In this document: in pieces, positions 44,366 through 53,367 of the stretch | Numbering within the stretch: the first letter of the stretch is position 1 | How the letters are laid out: each line of letters starts with the position of its first letter | Assembly: GCF_014649335.1 (NCBI RefSeq) | Contig: NZ_BMSV01000012.1 | Coordinates: 1-64,000 of the forward strand | From: Streptomyces roseolilacinus | Lineage (GTDB): Bacteria > Actinomycetota > Actinomycetes > Streptomycetales > Streptomycetaceae | Direction of reading: 5' to 3' | Length of the DNA stretch: 64,000 bases | The notes under the pieces: model-generated | What the model was told of the DNA's origin: nothing | Databases searched by the model: none | The model's input: only the letters and a program-made list of their open reading frames with translations | Made by a program: the position numbers and the translations under genes

Positions 44366-45211
44366 GTGAACGAGCCCGTACCCGTACTCCGCGCCGTCGA
44401 CGGCGGCACCGCCAAGCTCATGCCGGACATCGACCGGGAGCGGGCCTGGCTGCTGACCGTCGACGGCGCGCCGCAGTCGTACGTCGACCTCGACGACCCG
44501 ACGCACCTGGAGTTCGAGTACGCACGGCGCCTCGCCCACGTGGTGGACGCCGCCGCCGGCGAGGGCGCCCCGCTCGACGTCGTCCACCTCGGGGGCGGCG
44601 CGCTGACCCTGCCCCGGTACGTCGCGGCGACCCGGCCCGGCTCCCGGCAGGACGTCGTGGAGGCGGACCGGGCACTGCTCGCGCTGGTCGCGGAGCGGCT
44701 GCCCGTGCCGGACGGGGCGGGGATCACCGTGCACGGCGCGGACGCGCGGGCGTGGCTGGAGGCGGCGCCCGCGCGCTCGGCCGACCTGGTGGTGGGGGAC
44801 GTGTTCGGCGGCTCGCGGGTGCCCGCGCACCTGACGTCCGTCGAGTACGCGCGCGGGGTGGAGCGCGTCCTGCGGCCGGACGGCTGCTACGCGGCGAACC
44901 TGGCGGACGGGGCGCCGTTCGGGTTCCTCCGCTCCCAACTGGCCACCTTCGCGGCCGTGTTCGGGGAGCTGGCGCTGATCGCCGAGCCGGCGGTGCTGCG
45001 GGGGCGGCGGTTCGGCAACGTGGTGCTGGTCGCCTCGCACGCGCCGGTCGACACGGCCCGGCTGGCCCGGCGGGCGGCCGCCGACGCGTTCCCCGCGCGG
45101 GTGGAGCACGGCCCGGCCCTGGCGCGGCTCACCGGCGGCGCGGCGGTGGTACGGGACGTGGACGCCGTGCCGTCGCCCGAGCCGCCCGGCGGCGCGTTCG
45201 GCATCGGCTGA
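44366..45211 (+). CDS. Spermidine synthase-like methyltransferase-fold protein
   Basis: A 281-residue protein with a Rossmann SAM-type domain: VVHLGGGALTLPRYVAATRPG (motif I, about residues 72-92), VVEADRALLAL, and LVVGDVFGGSRVPAHLTSVEYARGV. The SpeE signature residues for polyamine binding are not all visible, so transferase specificity is unclear; this stand-alone type is usually labelled spermidine synthase-like. GTG start 28 bases after tuf, with GGGGAGAATGG upstream; probably co-transcribed. Confidence 0.8.
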   Translation: MNEPVPVLRAVDGGTAKLMPDIDRERAWLLTVDGAPQSYVDLDDPTHLEFEYARRLAHVVDAAAGEGAPLDVVHLGGGALTLPRYVAATRPGSRQDVVEADRALLALVAERLPVPDGAGITVHGADARAWLEAAPARSADLVVGDVFGGSRVPAHLTSVEYARGVERVLRPDGCYAANLADGAPFGFLRSQLATFAAVFGELALIAEPAVLRGRRFGNVVLVASHAPVDTARLARRAAADAFPARVEHGPALARLTGGAAVVRDVDAVPSPEPPGGAFGIG

Positions 45212-45320
45212 CGGTGGACGGCCGACGGCGGGCGCCGGGCGGCTGACGGTGGGCGCCGGGTACCGCCGTCGCCCGTGCCCACGAGCCCGCGGCCCCCGGG
45301 GCGGGCCCGCCGTCTCGTGC

Positions 45321-46622
45321 CTAGGCGGCCGCCGACCCCGACGGCGCCCCGGAGGGCTCCTCCGGCCGGTCCGCCGCGACCGGCTTCGTACGGCGCGTCA
45401 GGTTCCGCACGTCCGGGACGAGCAGCACCAGCGCCGTCACCAGCACGATCAGCGCCGCGCACCCCCACAGGGCCCGCGACCGTCCGAACAGGTCCGCCAC
45501 CGGGCCCGCGGCCGCCGTCGACAGGGGCAGCATCGCGGTCGAGCCGAACCAGTCGTACGCGGCGACCCGGGACAGCTTCTCCTCCGGGATCTCCTGGTGC
45601 AGCGAGGTCATCCACGCCACGCCGAACACCTCGATCGCCACTCCGGACACGAACATCACCGCCGCCAGGCCGCCCACCGGCAGCGGCACGGCCAGCGCCG
45701 CCGAGGGCAGGGCCAGCGGGAACACGCACAACGTGCCCATCAGCAGCAGCCGGCGGGGCTTCCAGCGCATCATCAGCAGCGCGCCGCCGAGCGTCCCCAC
45801 GCCGAACGCGGCCAGGGCCAGGCCCCATGGCCGCGCGCCGCCCAGCGCGTCCCGCGCGACCAGCGGCCCGTACACGGACTCGGCGGCGCCGACGACGGCG
45901 ACGACGACGGAGAACTGCGCGACGATCGCCCACAGCCAGGGGCGGCTGACGAACTCGTCCCACCCCTCGCGCAGGTCGGCGAGCAGCCCGCTCCCGGGGA
46001 CGCGCGCGGGGATGTGGCTCACGTCCAGGAACGCCCGCAGCGCGCCCGCCAGGGCGAACGCCGCCGCGTCGACGGCGAGGACCCAGCCCGGACCGAACGC
46101 GGCGACCAGGGCCCCGCCGAGCGCCGCCCCGCCGATGGCGGCGCTGCTCATGGCCATGCGGAACAGCGCGAAGGCGCGGCTTGCCTGCTCGCCCTCGACG
46201 CTGGACATCAGCATGCCCTCGGCGGCCGGGCTGAAGAACGCCTGCCCCGTGCCGCACAGCGCGGTCAGCACCATCATCTGCCACAGCTGCGCCCGGTCCG
46301 TGAGCACGAGGACCGCGAAGGCCGCCTGCGAGACGCAGTTGAGGGCGTTGGCGGCGACCATGACGCGGTGCCGCGGCAGCCGGTCCGCGACGGCTCCGCC
46401 GACGAGGAGGAAGAGGACGAGCGGCAGCGTGCGGGCCGCGGCGACCAGGCCCACGTCGCCACCGTCGCCACCGGAGTCCAGCACCGCGAACGCCGCCGCC
46501 ACCAGGGCGCCGTGGGAACCCAGGCTGGTGACGACGGCGGCGGCGGTCAGCAGGACGTAGTTGCGCCCCGCCCACTCCGGGCGGGACCCGGGGCGGAGGC
46601 GGGAGGAGGCGGGGGTCTTCAC
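45321..46622 (-). CDS. MFS transporter
   Basis: A 433-residue major-facilitator protein with about twelve helices. GGAVADRLPRHRVMV is the conserved loop between helices 2 and 3. The overall type is the enterobactin/macrolide exporter-like MFS group. Cargo unknown. GTG at 46622 is preferred, ten bases after CGGAGA; a TTG at 46658 would add twelve residues. The C-terminus is an acidic, Pro/Ser-rich tail. Confidence 0.87.
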   Translation of the reverse strand: MKTPASSRLRPGSRPEWAGRNYVLLTAAAVVTSLGSHGALVAAAFAVLDSGGDGGDVGLVAAARTLPLVLFLLVGGAVADRLPRHRVMVAANALNCVSQAAFAVLVLTDRAQLWQMMVLTALCGTGQAFFSPAAEGMLMSSVEGEQASRAFALFRMAMSSAAIGGAALGGALVAAFGPGWVLAVDAAAFALAGALRAFLDVSHIPARVPGSGLLADLREGWDEFVSRPWLWAIVAQFSVVVAVVGAAESVYGPLVARDALGGARPWGLALAAFGVGTLGGALLMMRWKPRRLLLMGTLCVFPLALPSAALAVPLPVGGLAAVMFVSGVAIEVFGVAWMTSLHQEIPEEKLSRVAAYDWFGSTAMLPLSTAAAGPVADLFGRSRALWGCAALIVLVTALVLLVPDVRNLTRRTKPVAADRPEEPSGAPSGSAAA

Positions 46623-46707
46623 ATCCGGACTATCTCCGGTGGAGCCCCCCGCCGACAAACGGATTGACCGTCAGGAACGGGGCCGCCCGACGGATCCGGC
46701 CGGTTCC

Positions 46708-47742
46708 CTACGAAGCGGTCTCGGCCAGCCGGACGGTGCTGAGGATCTTCTGGATCGTCTCCTGCGGCACCTCGTCCTTGATGCCCGTGTTCGCGTACAT
46801 GACCCAGGACACGAAGTCGCCCTTGGCGTTCTTGAAGGAGAACGCGATGGACTTGCCGTCCGTGTCGCACTTGTTCTCGTGCTTGGTGTTGAGGGCGGTC
46901 GCCGTGGCGACGTGGCCGCTCAGGCCGGACTTCGTGGTGTACGGCACGGCCTTGGTGATCTTGATGGTGCCCTTGGGCTCGGTCTGCGCGTACCCCGCCC
47001 ACACCCAGCTGCCGGCCTCGTTGTACGCGGCCTCGGCGGTGTCCTTCGCGCCCTGGCCGCCCTTCGTGCCGGCCGTGGCGAGGCTCCACTTGTCGGCGGT
47101 GCCGTCCTTGTCGTCGTCGTACGTGCACCACTCGCTCTTGTAGCGGCCGGGCGCGGACATGGTGACGACGGGCGAGCCGTCGCCGGCCTTCTCGTCCTCG
47201 AAGCCGGTGGCCACGCCCGAGCCGAGCGCCTCCCAGTCCGGCGGGATGTCGAAGAGGGTGTCCCGCTTGGGGTTGTGGACGACCTTCCAGCCGGGGACGG
47301 ACGGCTTGGGCGCCGTCGAGCCGTCACGCGGGTTGCCGGAGGGCGCCTGCGCGGGCGGCTCGACCGGCGCCGACGGCGCGGACGCGCTCTGGGACGGCGC
47401 CGAGCCGCCCTGGGCGGTCTGCTGCTTCCCGTCGTCGCCGAGGACCAGGTAGCCGGTCACGCCGGCGGCGGCCAGCACGACGAGGGCCGCGGCGATCGCG
47501 ACGACCGTCGTCTTCTTCCGGTCGCCGTCCGGCGGCACCGGCGGTCCGGGCGGCTGCCCGGGCACCGCGTACTGCGGCACGGTCGGCTGCTGGTACGGGT
47601 TCTGCTGCGGGTAGCCGGGCTGCTGGTACCCGGGCTGCTGGTAGGGATTCTGCTGCGGGTACCCCGGCTGCTGGTAGGGGTTCGGCGCGTTCTGGTCCTG
47701 CGGGTTCTGCTCGCCCCCGGGCGGCTGCTGTCCTGGCCACAT
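46708..47742 (-). CDS. Membrane-anchored surface protein with PQ-rich N-terminus
   Basis: A 344-residue protein. Residues 1-70 are cytoplasmic Gln/Pro/Tyr repeats (YQQPGYPQQNP units), then one membrane helix (about 78-100), a Ser/Pro/Ala linker, and an extracellular domain (about 150-340) with two Cys (SEWCTYDDD, ENKCDTDG) that may be linked. The YQQPGYPQQNP-type tail is common in actinobacterial envelope proteins. Domain function unknown. Confidence 0.82.
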   Translation of the reverse strand: MWPGQQPPGGEQNPQDQNAPNPYQQPGYPQQNPYQQPGYQQPGYPQQNPYQQPTVPQYAVPGQPPGPPVPPDGDRKKTTVVAIAAALVVLAAAGVTGYLVLGDDGKQQTAQGGSAPSQSASAPSAPVEPPAQAPSGNPRDGSTAPKPSVPGWKVVHNPKRDTLFDIPPDWEALGSGVATGFEDEKAGDGSPVVTMSAPGRYKSEWCTYDDDKDGTADKWSLATAGTKGGQGAKDTAEAAYNEAGSWVWAGYAQTEPKGTIKITKAVPYTTKSGLSGHVATATALNTKHENKCDTDGKSIAFSFKNAKGDFVSWVMYANTGIKDEVPQETIQKILSTVRLAETAS

Positions 47743-47799
47743 GGGCTGTAACCATAGAGGGGGGGAGTGACGGGTGCCACGCCCGGCCCCCGCGAAGGG

Positions 47800-47828
47800 T
47801 TCACGCCGAAACTACTGCCTGGTAACTT
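47800..47828 (+). promoter_or_regulatory. Leaderless promoter of the hot-dog gene
   Basis: TTCACG (47800-47805), 17 bases, TAACTT (47823-47828). The ATG at 47836 follows seven bases after the -10, so transcription should start at or beside the start codon. Confidence 0.7.
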
Positions 47829-47835
47829 CGGGCGC

Positions 47836-48288
47836 ATGTCCGACACGACGCCGAACATCGGCGAGATGCTGCTGGCCACCGTCCCCATGGCCAGGACCCT
47901 GAACCTGGAGGTCGTCGAGGCGACCGCCGAGCGCGCCGTGCTGCGCCTGCCCGACCAGGAGGGCTTCCACAACCACGTCGGCGGCCCCCACGCCGGCGCG
48001 ATGTTCACGCTCGGCGAGTCGGCCAGCGGCGCCATCGTCATCGGCGCCTTCGGGGACCAGATGGGCCGCGCCGTCCCGCTCGCCGTCAAGGCGGAGATCG
48101 GCTACCGGAAGCTCGCCCTGGGCGTCGTCACCGCGACCGCCACCCTGGGCCGCCCCCGCGCCGAGGTGGTGGCCGAGCTGGACGCCGGGCAGCGCCCCGA
48201 GTTCCCGGTCCTCGTGGAGATCACGCGCGAGGACGGCGCCGTCACGGGTGAGATGACCATCACCTGGACCCTGCGCCCCCACGCCTGA
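47836..48288 (+). CDS. DUF4442/hot-dog fold thioesterase-like protein
   Basis: A 150-residue hot-dog domain protein: HNHVGGPHAGAMFTLGESASGAIV (central helix, about residues 40-63) and VPLAVKAEIGYRKLALG. It probably binds acyl thioesters; the substrate is unknown. There is no RBS before the ATG; the promoter spacing indicates a leaderless mRNA. Longer in-frame starts (from 47767) would overlap the promoter. Confidence 0.85.
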   Translation: MSDTTPNIGEMLLATVPMARTLNLEVVEATAERAVLRLPDQEGFHNHVGGPHAGAMFTLGESASGAIVIGAFGDQMGRAVPLAVKAEIGYRKLALGVVTATATLGRPRAEVVAELDAGQRPEFPVLVEITREDGAVTGEMTITWTLRPHA

Positions 48289-48459
48289 CCAGCCCCGCGC
48301 CGCCCCCCCCCGCGCCGGCCCGCCGCCCGGCGCGGGCAACCCCGCCGGGCGCGCCGGCGTCTCCTCCCGTGCCCCGGCTCACACGAGCCGGGGCCTGTCC
48401 CCGTGACCCGGTAGGCTGCCTGGCCCCAGAGGTCACTCGTCGATACGGAGGAACCGGCG

Positions 48460-49143
48460 TTGCACGTCCAGGAGTGGCTCGAGACCGTCCCCGCGGTCAG
48501 CATCTACATCCTGGTGGGTGTGGTGATCGGGCTGGAAAGCCTCGGCATCCCGCTGCCGGGCGAGATCGTCCTCGTCAGCTCCGCGCTCCTCGCCTCCCAG
48601 CACGGGGACATCGACCCGTACGTCCTGGGGGCCTGCGCCACGGCGGGCGCGATCATCGGCGACTCGATCGGCTACGCCATCGGCCGCAAGGGAGGGCGGC
48701 CCCTGCTGGCCTGGCTCGGTGGGAAGTTCCCCAAGCACTTCAGCGAGGCCAACATCGCGCTGGCCGAGCGGTCCTTCGAGAAGTGGGGCATGTGGGCCGT
48801 CTTCTTCGGCCGGTTCGTGGCCCTGCTGCGGATCTTCGCCGGACCGCTGGCGGGCGTGCTGCGCATGCCGTACTGGAAGTTCCTCGTCGCCAACGTCTTC
48901 GGCGGCATCCTCTGGGCGGGCGGCACCACGGCGGTGATCTACTCCGTGGGCGTCGTCGCCGAGGCGTGGCTGAAGCGGTTCTCCTGGCTGGGCCTCGTCC
49001 TCGCGGTGGCGGTGGGCCTCACCTCGATGCTCGTCCTCAGGCACCGCGCCCGCAAGGCGACCGAGAAGTCCGAGGCCGAGCGCGCCGCCGCGGCCGCCGG
49101 GCCGCACCAGGACGCCGTCCCCGCCGCGGCCGCGGCCGACTGA
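48460..49143 (+). CDS. DedA family membrane protein
   Basis: A 227-residue protein with DedA/SNARE-associated motifs: ESLGIPLPGEIVLVSSALLAS (about residues 26-46), GDSIGYAIGRKGGR, and FGRFVALLRIFAGPLAGVLRM (about 115-135). DedA proteins are proposed C55-P or phospholipid flippases needed for envelope integrity. The start is TTG, supported by GGAGGA at 48447-48452. The tail is Ala-rich. A -10-like TAGGCT lies at 48412-48417. Confidence 0.88.
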   Translation: MHVQEWLETVPAVSIYILVGVVIGLESLGIPLPGEIVLVSSALLASQHGDIDPYVLGACATAGAIIGDSIGYAIGRKGGRPLLAWLGGKFPKHFSEANIALAERSFEKWGMWAVFFGRFVALLRIFAGPLAGVLRMPYWKFLVANVFGGILWAGGTTAVIYSVGVVAEAWLKRFSWLGLVLAVAVGLTSMLVLRHRARKATEKSEAERAAAAAGPHQDAVPAAAAAD

Positions 49144-49158
49144 CGGGGACGGCGCCGG

Positions 49159-49201
49159 GCGCACGCCGCGGGGGTACCGGTCAGGCCCCCGCGGCGTGCG
49201 C
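49159..49201. terminator. Bidirectional terminator between DedA and carbonic-anhydrase genes
   Basis: A perfect 16-base stem (49159-49174 with 49186-49201, GCGCACGCCGCGGGGG and its complement) with an 11-base loop. The right arm encodes the last residues of the minus-strand protein, and the stop codon lies in the loop. Confidence 0.85.
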
Positions 49202-49717
49202 CTCGCGGTGGGCCCGGGCCAGGTCCCGGTACAGCGCGGCGTTCACCTTGATGCCCTCGCGCTCCTCGTCCGTCAGCTGCCGCCTGACCTTCGCGGGGAC
49301 ACCCGCCACGAGCGAACCGGGCGGGACCCGCATGCCCTGCGGGACGAGCGCCTGCGCGGCGACCAGGGAGCCCGCGCCGAGGTGCGCGCCGTTGAGCACG
49401 GTCGCGCCCATCCCGACCAGGACGTCGTCCTCCACGGTGCAGCCGTGCAGGACGGCGTTGTGGCCGACCGACACGCGCTCGCCGATCGTCACCGGGAAGC
49501 CGGGGTCGACGTGCACGGTGCAGTTGTCCTGGATGTTGCTGTCCGCGCCGAGGACGATCGGCCCGCAGTCCGCGCGCAGCACGGCGTGGTACCAGACGCT
49601 GGACCCCGGGCCCATCGTGACCTCGCCGACCACGACGGAGGTGGGCGCGGCGAACGCGGCCCGGTCCACCTCCGGCTCCTTGCCGCCCACGGCGGTGATC
49701 AACGGTCGTTCCGTCAT
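49181..49717 (-). CDS. Gamma-class carbonic anhydrase-like hexapeptide protein
   Basis: A 178-residue trimeric left-handed beta-helix protein: VVVGEVTMGPGSSVWYHAVLRAD, then zinc-ligand His positions in NCTVHVDPG and VGHNAVLHGC, as in YrdA/gamma-CA proteins. It may hydrate CO2 or bind acyl groups; the key Glu of Cam is not evident, so activity is uncertain. ATG at 49717 after GGAGC. Its last codons are part of the terminator stem. Confidence 0.88.
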   Translation of the reverse strand: MTERPLITAVGGKEPEVDRAAFAAPTSVVVGEVTMGPGSSVWYHAVLRADCGPIVLGADSNIQDNCTVHVDPGFPVTIGERVSVGHNAVLHGCTVEDDVLVGMGATVLNGAHLGAGSLVAAQALVPQGMRVPPGSLVAGVPAKVRRQLTDEEREGIKVNAALYRDLARAHREAHAAGA

Positions 49718-49823
49718 CGCGCTGCTCCCTCGTGCACTGGGGCCGGTCGTCCCGCCCGGGGGGAACCGTAGGCCACGCCGGGCGCCGCTTCGCCGGTGGG
49801 GCGAACATCACAGCGCCGCTCCC

Positions 49824-49852
49824 TGACCGGCGGTGATCCCGCCCACTACCGT
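49824..49852 (+). promoter_or_regulatory. Leaderless promoter of the acyltransferase gene
   Basis: TGACCG (49824-49829), 17 bases, TACCGT (49847-49852). The GTG at 49859 follows six bases later. Confidence 0.65.
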
Positions 49853-49858
49853 GGCCGG

Positions 49859-50602
49859 GTGCCCAGGAACGGAAACGTGTTCTCCTTTTCGCCGCTCGCC
49901 GCGTGGCGCCGCCGCGTGCTCTCCGCCGCGGTCCACCGCGGCTGGCGCTGGGTGCAGGAGACCGGGTCCGTCACCGCCGACCGCCCCGGGCCCCTGAGGT
50001 TCCGCCGGATCGGTGCCGGCACCCGGCTCGCGTTCCCGCAGGGCACGGTCTTCGGCGAGGCGTGGATCGAACTGGGCGACTGCTGCATCATCGGCGAGCA
50101 GGTGACGCTCAGCGCCGGCATGCTGCCCGGCCTCGACCTCGGCCCCGACCCGGTGGTGACCCTCGGCGACGGCGTCGTCCTCGGGCGCGGCAGCCACGTC
50201 GTGGCGGACGCGCCGGTGACCATCGGCGCGAACACGTTCTGCGGGCCCTACGTCTACGTCACCTCGACCAACCACAGCTACGACGACCCGCACGAGCCGA
50301 TCGGCCGGCAGTGGCCGCGCTCCGCGCCCGTCGAGATCGGCCCCGGCTGCTGGCTCGGCACCGGCGCGGTGGTCCTCCCCGGTGCCCGGATCGGCCGGAA
50401 CGTCGTGGTCGCCGCCGGGGCGGTCGTCCGGGGCGAGGTGCCCGACCACGCGGTCGTCGCCGGGGCGCCGGCCCGCGTCGTACGCCGCTGGGACCGGGAC
50501 AACGGCTGGCAGCCCCCGCTGCGCACGCCCCCGCCCGTCCCGATCCCCGAGCACGTCACCGCCGCGCAGCTGGCCGCGCTGGCGCACTGGGAAGGGCGCT
50601 GA
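49859..50602 (+). CDS. Hexapeptide-repeat acyltransferase
   Basis: A 247-residue left-handed beta-helix acyltransferase of the maltose/CapG-like type: DCCIIGEQVTLSAGM, VLGRGSHVVADAPVTIGANTFCGPYVYVTSTNHSYDDPHEPI (His in TNHSYDD is the likely catalytic base, about residue 139), and CWLGTGAVVLPGARIGRNVVVAAGAVV. The acceptor is unknown. GTG at 49859 is chosen from the promoter spacing; a frame from 49796 would cross it. Confidence 0.85.
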   Translation: MPRNGNVFSFSPLAAWRRRVLSAAVHRGWRWVQETGSVTADRPGPLRFRRIGAGTRLAFPQGTVFGEAWIELGDCCIIGEQVTLSAGMLPGLDLGPDPVVTLGDGVVLGRGSHVVADAPVTIGANTFCGPYVYVTSTNHSYDDPHEPIGRQWPRSAPVEIGPGCWLGTGAVVLPGARIGRNVVVAAGAVVRGEVPDHAVVAGAPARVVRRWDRDNGWQPPLRTPPPVPIPEHVTAAQLAALAHWEGR

Positions 50603-50721
50603 CCGCGCCCACCGGCCCCCGCGCCCGCCGCGACCGCGGGCCACGGCCGGGGCACCGCCCCGCACCACCCCGCCGGACCGCCTGACTGGCCCCCGTCCTG
50701 CGCGGACGCCCAGTATGGAGG

Positions 50722-53367
50722 GTGAGGTGTGATGGCGAAGTGTCCAGCGAAGGCGGCGCCGCGGCTGGGGCTCCGGGACTGCGGGCTGACCTCGCAGGCG
50801 GGGCCCCCGGCGCCACACGGCCGCACGACGCCGCCCGGCCGCCCGGCCGCGCGCTGATGTTCGCCGGGGCCGCCCTGGCCGCCGTGTACGTCCCCAGCGA
50901 GGGCGGCCGCGAACTGCGCCTCGCCGGGCCGGCCGGGGACTCCGGGGCCCTGCCCGGCTGGCCGGGCGGGTACGCCGTGTCCGGGCGCTCCGCCGTCGCC
51001 GACGTCTTCCGCAGCGGCCGCGCCCTGTGGCCCACCGCCGCCGAGCTCACCGCCCGCCGGGAGGCCGTGCCCGCGTCCCTGGCGCCCGACGCGGCGCTGG
51101 GCGTGCTGCCCGTCGGCACGGACGACCGGCGGCTCGGCTGCCTGGTCGTCGTCGACGGCACCGGCCGGGGCTTCGACACCGACCGGCGCGGCTTCATGGA
51201 GCTGTACGCCGAACAGGTCGCCGCCCGCCTCGAGGCGGGCGGCGAGCCGGGGACGGCCTACACGGTCGCGGGCGGCGCGGGCGGGGTCGTGCCGGCCGGA
51301 TCGGTGCCGCGCCGGGAGGGCTCGCAGGTCGCGTACCAGCTGATGCCCGGGCAGGCGCTGGACGCGGAACGGCTCGGGTCGTTCACCCTCGAACTCCACA
51401 CCGGGCGGATCAGCGCCGACGCGCGGATGCTCGAACTCGTCGACATCGACCCCGCCGGCTTCGACGGCCGGGTCGAGACGCTCCTGGCCCACGCCGTCCC
51501 CGACGACCTGCCCGTCCTCATGTCCCTGGTCGAACCGGGCAAGACCACCTCGGCCAGCCGGGAGCTGGAGTTCCGCGTCCGCCGGCCCACCGGCGACCTG
51601 CGCTGGCTGCGGCTGCGGTCCCGCGTCCTCAACGACCCCACCGGACGCCCCGAGCGCGTCCTCGGCATCGTCGTCGACGCCTCGTCGCTGCGCCCCGACA
51701 CCGACGAGGTGTCCCTCGTCCAACGGCTGTCCGCGTCCCTCGCCGCCACGATGACCGCCCGCGACGTCGCCCGCGTCGTGGTCGGCGCCCTGCGCGACCC
51801 CCTCGTCGGCGCCGACCGCGTCGCCGTCGCCGGCCTGGAGGCCGACCGGCTCGTCGTCACCGTCCTGGACCCGCCCGAGCCCGCCGCCTGGCCCGAGATC
51901 TGGCGCTCCGAATGGCGCTCCGAGTGGCCCGACACCCCGCTGCGCTCCCTGCCCACGCTCGCGGCGGCGCTCCGGGAGGTGCGCGTCGGCCTGGTCCCGG
52001 CCGGCGCGGAGCTCGAAGCGGCCCTCGCCGGGGTCGGGCCCGGCGGCCTCGCCCTCCTGCCGCTCCCCGCCGAGGGCCGCGTCATCGGCGCCTGCCTGGC
52101 CGGCTGGGACGAGCCGCACGAGTTCGGCGCCGAGGAGCGGTCCCTGCTGACCGCCACCGCCGGCCTGGTCGGGCAGGCCCTGCGCCGCGCCCACGCCTTC
52201 GACGCCCAGCACGAGCTGGCCACCACCCTCCAGCGCAGCCTGCTGCCGCGCAGGCTCCCCGCGCTGGCCGGGGGAGTGGCCGTCGCCCGCTACCTGCCCG
52301 CGATGGTCGGCCTGGAGGTCGGCGGCGACTGGTACGACGTGATCCCGCTCTCCGAGAGCCGCGTCGCCCTCGTCATCGGGGACGTCCAGGGCCACAGCGC
52401 CGGAGCGGCCACCATCATGGGCCAGATCCGCACCGCCATCAGGGCGTACGCGGTCGAGGGGCACCCGCCCGACGTCGTCGTCTCGCACGCCAACCGGCTC
52501 CTCGTCGGCATGGAGACCGATCTCTTCGCCACCTGCTGCTACGTCGAGCTCGACATGGAGGAGGGCGAGACCTGGTTCGTCCGCGCCGGCCACCTCGCCC
52601 CGCTGCTGCGCCACCCGGACGGCACGACGGAGGAGGTCGCCACCGAGGGCGGCCTCCCCCTCGGCGTCCTCGCGGACGCGGACTACCCCATCACCGCCGT
52701 CGGCCTCGCCCCCGGCACGGTCCTCGCGCTGCTCACGGACGGCCTCGTCGAGTCCTCCAGCCTCCACCTGGAGGACGGCATGCTTCGGATGCGCGACCTG
52801 CTCGCCGGCGCCGACCCGGGCGACGCCGGCCGCATGGCCGACCAGCTCCTGGGCGACGGCACCCGCCGCGACGACGACATCGCCCTGCTGCTCATGCGCT
52901 ACGACGGGATGGGGGTCCCGCCCATCCGCACCGGGTGGACCGTGTGGCGGCTGCCCGACGCCGTCATGCACGCCCGCCGCTTCACCGCCCGCACCCTGCG
53001 CGGCTGGGGCGTCGCCGAGGAGGCGGACGCGGCCCTGCTCGTCGTCTCCGAACTCGTCACCAACGCCCTGGTCCACACCCAGGGGGCCGTACGCCTCGAC
53101 CTGACGCTCGCCGGGGACCGGATGCGCATCGCCGTCACCGACGCCTCGCCGCGGGCCCCCGCCAAGCCCGTGATGGCCGACTGGGAGTCCACCGGGGGCC
53201 GCGGGCTGTTCCTGGTGGAGGCCATGTCGGCGTCGTGGGGATCGGTGCCGGTCAGCGGCGGGAAGCAGGTGTGGAGCGAGTTCGTCGTCACCCGCGGCCC
53301 CGGACCGGACGCCGCCGCCCCGGCCGCCGTCCCGGTCCCGCACGGCTTCGGACGGGAAGGCAGGTGA
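50722..53367 (+). CDS. GAF-PAS-GAF SpoIIE-type phosphatase with C-terminal ATPase domain
   Basis: An 881-residue cytoplasmic sensor phosphatase. Order: GAF-like (about 45-170), PAS (about 225-330, LRWLRLRSRVLND), GAF (about 345-490), PP2C/SpoIIE (about 510-735) with metal residues in GGDWYDVI, IGDVQGHSAG, LTDGLVE and DDDIALLL, then an anti-sigma-type HATPase (about 750-865; ELVTNALVHT, GGRGLFLVEAM). It should dephosphorylate an anti-sigma-factor antagonist and may phosphorylate it too. Start uncertain: GTG 50722 or 50740. It overlaps the next gene by 4 bases, coupling it to a sugar importer. Confidence 0.9.
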   Translation: MRCDGEVSSEGGAAAGAPGLRADLAGGAPGATRPHDAARPPGRALMFAGAALAAVYVPSEGGRELRLAGPAGDSGALPGWPGGYAVSGRSAVADVFRSGRALWPTAAELTARREAVPASLAPDAALGVLPVGTDDRRLGCLVVVDGTGRGFDTDRRGFMELYAEQVAARLEAGGEPGTAYTVAGGAGGVVPAGSVPRREGSQVAYQLMPGQALDAERLGSFTLELHTGRISADARMLELVDIDPAGFDGRVETLLAHAVPDDLPVLMSLVEPGKTTSASRELEFRVRRPTGDLRWLRLRSRVLNDPTGRPERVLGIVVDASSLRPDTDEVSLVQRLSASLAATMTARDVARVVVGALRDPLVGADRVAVAGLEADRLVVTVLDPPEPAAWPEIWRSEWRSEWPDTPLRSLPTLAAALREVRVGLVPAGAELEAALAGVGPGGLALLPLPAEGRVIGACLAGWDEPHEFGAEERSLLTATAGLVGQALRRAHAFDAQHELATTLQRSLLPRRLPALAGGVAVARYLPAMVGLEVGGDWYDVIPLSESRVALVIGDVQGHSAGAATIMGQIRTAIRAYAVEGHPPDVVVSHANRLLVGMETDLFATCCYVELDMEEGETWFVRAGHLAPLLRHPDGTTEEVATEGGLPLGVLADADYPITAVGLAPGTVLALLTDGLVESSSLHLEDGMLRMRDLLAGADPGDAGRMADQLLGDGTRRDDDIALLLMRYDGMGVPPIRTGWTVWRLPDAVMHARRFTARTLRGWGVAEEADAALLVVSELVTNALVHTQGAVRLDLTLAGDRMRIAVTDASPRAPAKPVMADWESTGGRGLFLVEAMSASWGSVPVSGGKQVWSEFVVTRGPGPDAAAPAAVPVPHGFGREGR

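Noticed and set aside
47456..47742. YQQPGYPQQNP-type repeats considered as a DNA repeat or CRISPR
   Set aside because: They are codons for the Gln/Pro-rich tail of a membrane protein, not spaced identical repeats with unique spacers.
50732..50860. ATG 50732 with GAGG upstream as a gene start
   Set aside because: It is in another phase and stops after about 40 codons, while the phosphatase frame continues for 881 residues.
50278..53343. A 1021-codon minus-strand frame opposite the SpoIIE-type phosphatase
   Set aside because: Antisense composition artefact; the plus strand has all phosphatase motifs.
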